Part shown: positions 42,491 to 44,458 of the stretch, piece by piece
Layout of the letters: each line of letters opens with the position of its first letter
Position numbering within the stretch: position 1 is the stretch's first letter
DNA from: Prevotella sp.
Lineage (GTDB): Bacteria > Bacteroidota > Bacteroidia > Bacteroidales > Bacteroidaceae
Direction: 5' to 3'
DNA: 44,458 bases
Assembly: GCA_017443345.1 (NCBI GenBank)
Contig: JAFSNR010000142.1
Coordinates: forward strand, 1-44,458
Position numbers and translations under genes: made by a program
Notes under the pieces: generated by a model
Told to the model about the DNA's origin: nothing
What the model saw: the letters and a program-made list of their open reading frames with translations, nothing else
The model's database searches: none

Positions 42491-44415
42491 AGCCCAAGTC
42501 TCCTAACATCCGGATACGGCTTCATCCCCTCCGGCAACTGGTTCCTCCTACTGACGAAATCCCCATACCGGCTGATTTCACCGAAACGATACCCCTTGAC
42601 TTCATCACTCTCCACATAGATAAAGCCCGCCTGATACCCACGGATCCGGTACGTCTGCCGGATATCGTTCTCAACAATCAACAGGTTCCCCATGATAGTC
42701 AGGTGATCACCCAGATACACATTCTCCTGTCGGAACGGCCGCTCAAAGCCCTTCAGACTTTTCCTGAGGAACATCTCGTGACCTGCCTTCGCCACTTCGA
42801 AGCGCTGGATGCGCTCAAACTGAGGCATGATGTCATACATGCGTCCGCCCTTGGCATCCCAGTAGACCGTCCTGCCGTTCAGAGCCGTCCCTACGAAGAT
42901 GTCACCTTCCTGCTCCACCTTACCATACAGCCCGGGCTTCAGGTCACGACCGTTCTGATCGATCACCGCCACCTTATTATTATATAGAGCGTAAGGATAG
43001 GTACCCATCACGAAATACGGCGCCTGGAGCCACTTGATATGCTCGAACTCCGCCGGACAGGTCACCTTTCCGTCCTTCATCACGCCGTACTTGCCGTGGC
43101 GCATAAACACCTCCAGACCCTCGTGACGCTCCCCACGTCGCTTGATCCTCACCATCTCCAGGTTCACCAGCTTCTTCGTCATCTCCGACTGCAGGTCCGT
43201 TGGCTTCACGAAGATAGGCATCTCCTCCCCCGTCTGCCCCTTCCCCGCCATCTGACCATGGAACATCTGTCGCCAGTCCCGACGATCCGTTGGCAACCCG
43301 AACGTCTGGTACAGTCCCACGTTGTCCAGGATCAACACACAGTCCTTTCCTTCCGACACACGCATACCCCTTCCCACCTGCTGCAGATACTTGCACAAAC
43401 TCAACGTCGGTCTCGCCAACTGTATAAACTCCACCTCCGGACAGTCAAACCCCTCACTGAAAATATCCACATTCACCAGAACGTCTATTTGGTTGAGGCG
43501 ATAGGCCTCGACAAAATAAGAACGTTCTTCCTTCGGTGTTTTCGCATCAATGACCGCACATCTCACGCCCTTACTCTGATAATACCCCGCAATATGCTGC
43601 GCATGCGCCCGATCGATTGCATACACAATCCCCTTCTTCCCCCAGGCAAACGCCTCATAACTCTCATACAGATGCGCGATACTCTCCGGCACATCCATCA
43701 CCGTCACCATCTCCTTCGTCTGATAGTCCCCGTCAACCCCACGTTTCCGCAGCCCACCGATCTGGTGCATCATCAGACTGTCCGGCCGGGCACTCACATA
43801 CTCAAAGTCCGAGAGCCACTTCTGGTCGATAAACCACTGGATGTCCTCCCCCTGCAACAGCACGTCGAAGAGGTCCTCAAACCCCTCCCCACTCAGCCTG
43901 CAAGGCGTCGCCGTCAGTCCCAAGAACTTAGCCTCCGGCCATCTCTCCCACAGCTCCCTATACGTCCTAGCCAGCGCATGATGCGCCTCATCAACTATAA
44001 TCAAAGACGGATTGATAGAAATCTCCTCGATATTTCTATAAATCGTCTGTATACTCTCAACTACTACAATCTGTTCCTTTGTTACTCTGTCTTTACTAAA
44101 TACTCTGTCTGTATCATGTTCCTCTGTTACTCTGTCTTCATTATGTTCCTCTGTTACTCTGTCTTTATTAAATACTCTGTCTTTATCAAATACTCTGTCT
44201 TTAATCTGTTCAATCAACTCCCTCCTATGCGCCACCACAAGCACGGAACACTTTTCACTTTTCACTTTTCGTTTTTCACTCTTGATGACTTCGGTCATCA
44301 GAACCGTCTTCCCCGTTCCCGTCGGCATCTGCACCATCACACTCCGGCATGACTTCCACGCCTCATTGATCCTCCCCAGCATCTCCCGCTGGTAGTCCCT
44401 CAACATATCTCCCAT
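42466..44415 (-). CDS. DEAD/DEAH-box helicase with WG-repeat-like C-terminal domain
   Basis: About 649 residues from the ATG at 44415 (an ATG at 44406, before LRDYQREML, is also possible; a GTG at 44439 is less likely, and the frame is open to the window edge). SF2 motifs are complete: PTGTGKT (I), VLVVAHRRELI (Ia), VDEAHH (II), LTATP (III) and QQVGRGMR (VI). The C-terminal third has repeats such as GKYGVMKDGKVTCPAEFEHI and NNKVAVIDQNGRDL, like WG beta-repeats. Two inserts in the N-terminal domain, KSEKRKVKSEKC and a 43-residue run of KDRV/TEE units, are encoded by short DNA words. Substrate unknown. Confidence 0.9.
   Translation of the reverse strand: MGDMLRDYQREMLGRINEAWKSCRSVMVQMPTGTGKTVLMTEVIKSEKRKVKSEKCSVLVVAHRRELIEQIKDRVFDKDRVFNKDRVTEEHNEDRVTEEHDTDRVFSKDRVTKEQIVVVESIQTIYRNIEEISINPSLIIVDEAHHALARTYRELWERWPEAKFLGLTATPCRLSGEGFEDLFDVLLQGEDIQWFIDQKWLSDFEYVSARPDSLMMHQIGGLRKRGVDGDYQTKEMVTVMDVPESIAHLYESYEAFAWGKKGIVYAIDRAHAQHIAGYYQSKGVRCAVIDAKTPKEERSYFVEAYRLNQIDVLVNVDIFSEGFDCPEVEFIQLARPTLSLCKYLQQVGRGMRVSEGKDCVLILDNVGLYQTFGLPTDRRDWRQMFHGQMAGKGQTGEEMPIFVKPTDLQSEMTKKLVNLEMVRIKRRGERHEGLEVFMRHGKYGVMKDGKVTCPAEFEHIKWLQAPYFVMGTYPYALYNNKVAVIDQNGRDLKPGLYGKVEQEGDIFVGTALNGRTVYWDAKGGRMYDIMPQFERIQRFEVAKAGHEMFLRKSLKGFERPFRQENVYLGDHLTIMGNLLIVENDIRQTYRIRGYQAGFIYVESDEVKGYRFGEISRYGDFVSRRNQLPEGMKPYPDVRRLGLRRLKNPA
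44079..44213 (-). repeat. 8-base word array inside the helicase gene
   Basis: On the coding strand AAAGACAGAGTAACA and close variants occur about seven times, in frame, encoding DRVFDK, DRVFNK, DRVTEE and similar units at residues 72-114 from the ATG at 44415. The words are the reverse complement of those between nusB, yajC and ybbR. Confidence 0.95.
44251..44281 (-). repeat. AGTGAAA 7-base word array inside the helicase gene
   Basis: On the coding strand AGTGAAA, AACGAAA, AGTGAAA, AGTGAAA follow at exact 7-base spacing, in frame, encoding KSEKRKVKSEK between motifs I and Ia. Confidence 0.92.
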
Positions 44416-44458
44416 AAGTCTAAACGCTAAAAGGGTCACATCGTTCCCGATGCAACCA

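Noticed and set aside
43039-44352. A 437-codon plus-strand frame opposite the helicase
   Set aside because: It runs antisense to complete helicase motifs, and its Leu/His/Arg-rich translation is a shadow.

Overview
The window is a piece of a Bacteroidota chromosome, most likely Prevotella or a close relative. The grounds are a SusC/SusD pair, the type IX secretion protein PorQ next to cmk, the nusB-yajC-ybbR-coaE-DUF5606 gene order, a long-form NusB, and promoters of the TAnnTTTG (-7) class with almost no Shine-Dalgarno sequences. No insertion sequence, prophage or CRISPR array is visible. Most genes are core genes packed into operons.

Layout. 1-4706: end of a SusC receptor gene, a SusD lipoprotein gene and a terminator. 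4910-9642 (minus): a TonB system (tonB at the upstream end; exbB, a small membrane protein and two exbD genes at the downstream end), with a polyprenyl diphosphate synthase, tatD and tRNA-Ser(GGA) between. 9786-13031 (plus): porQ, cmk and a FadL-type porin. 13019-21586 (minus): an alpha-2-macroglobulin-like protein, a DUF1573 protein, meaB and ispH. 21682-26354 (plus): an ADP-forming acyl-CoA synthetase and a cellobiose phosphorylase. 26431-34138 (minus): a biotin-type carboxyltransferase, an HD phosphohydrolase, lptD and a cation/proton antiporter. 34139-34720: a gene-free, hairpin-rich stretch. 34721-38660 (minus): rplY, pth, an S4 RNA-binding protein, a Ca/Na antiporter, and the queuosine genes yhhQ and queF behind a preQ1 riboswitch. 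38898-42454 (plus): nusB-yajC-ybbR-coaE-DUF5606. 42466-44415 (minus): a DEAD/DEAH helicase with a WG-repeat-like tail.

The most unusual feature is a family of very short tandem words. Many spacers between co-directional genes consist almost entirely of 7-base words (AGTTTAC, AGTTGAA, TGGTTAG, AATTAAG, AGTGAAA) or 8-base words (GTTATTCT, GTTACTCT, GTCTTTAA). These arrays run from the upstream stop codon, nearly always TAG and itself part of the word, to the downstream ATG. Three unrelated genes share the same last 14 bases, AGTTTATAGATATG. The same words also lie inside reading frames, in frame: IspH, cellobiose phosphorylase, the helicase (twice), and probably the macroglobulin-like protein. 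They also form the C-terminal codons of Pth and ExbB. I know of no description of this family; whether it is a mobile repeat, a slippage product or a translation-coupling device cannot be settled from this window.

Other points of note are a preQ1-I riboswitch ending 3 bases before the yhhQ start codon, a 47-base perfect palindrome that is both a terminator and the coding ends of two convergent genes, a 204-base inverted-repeat element before queF, and a biotin-carrier domain without the usual MKM motif.
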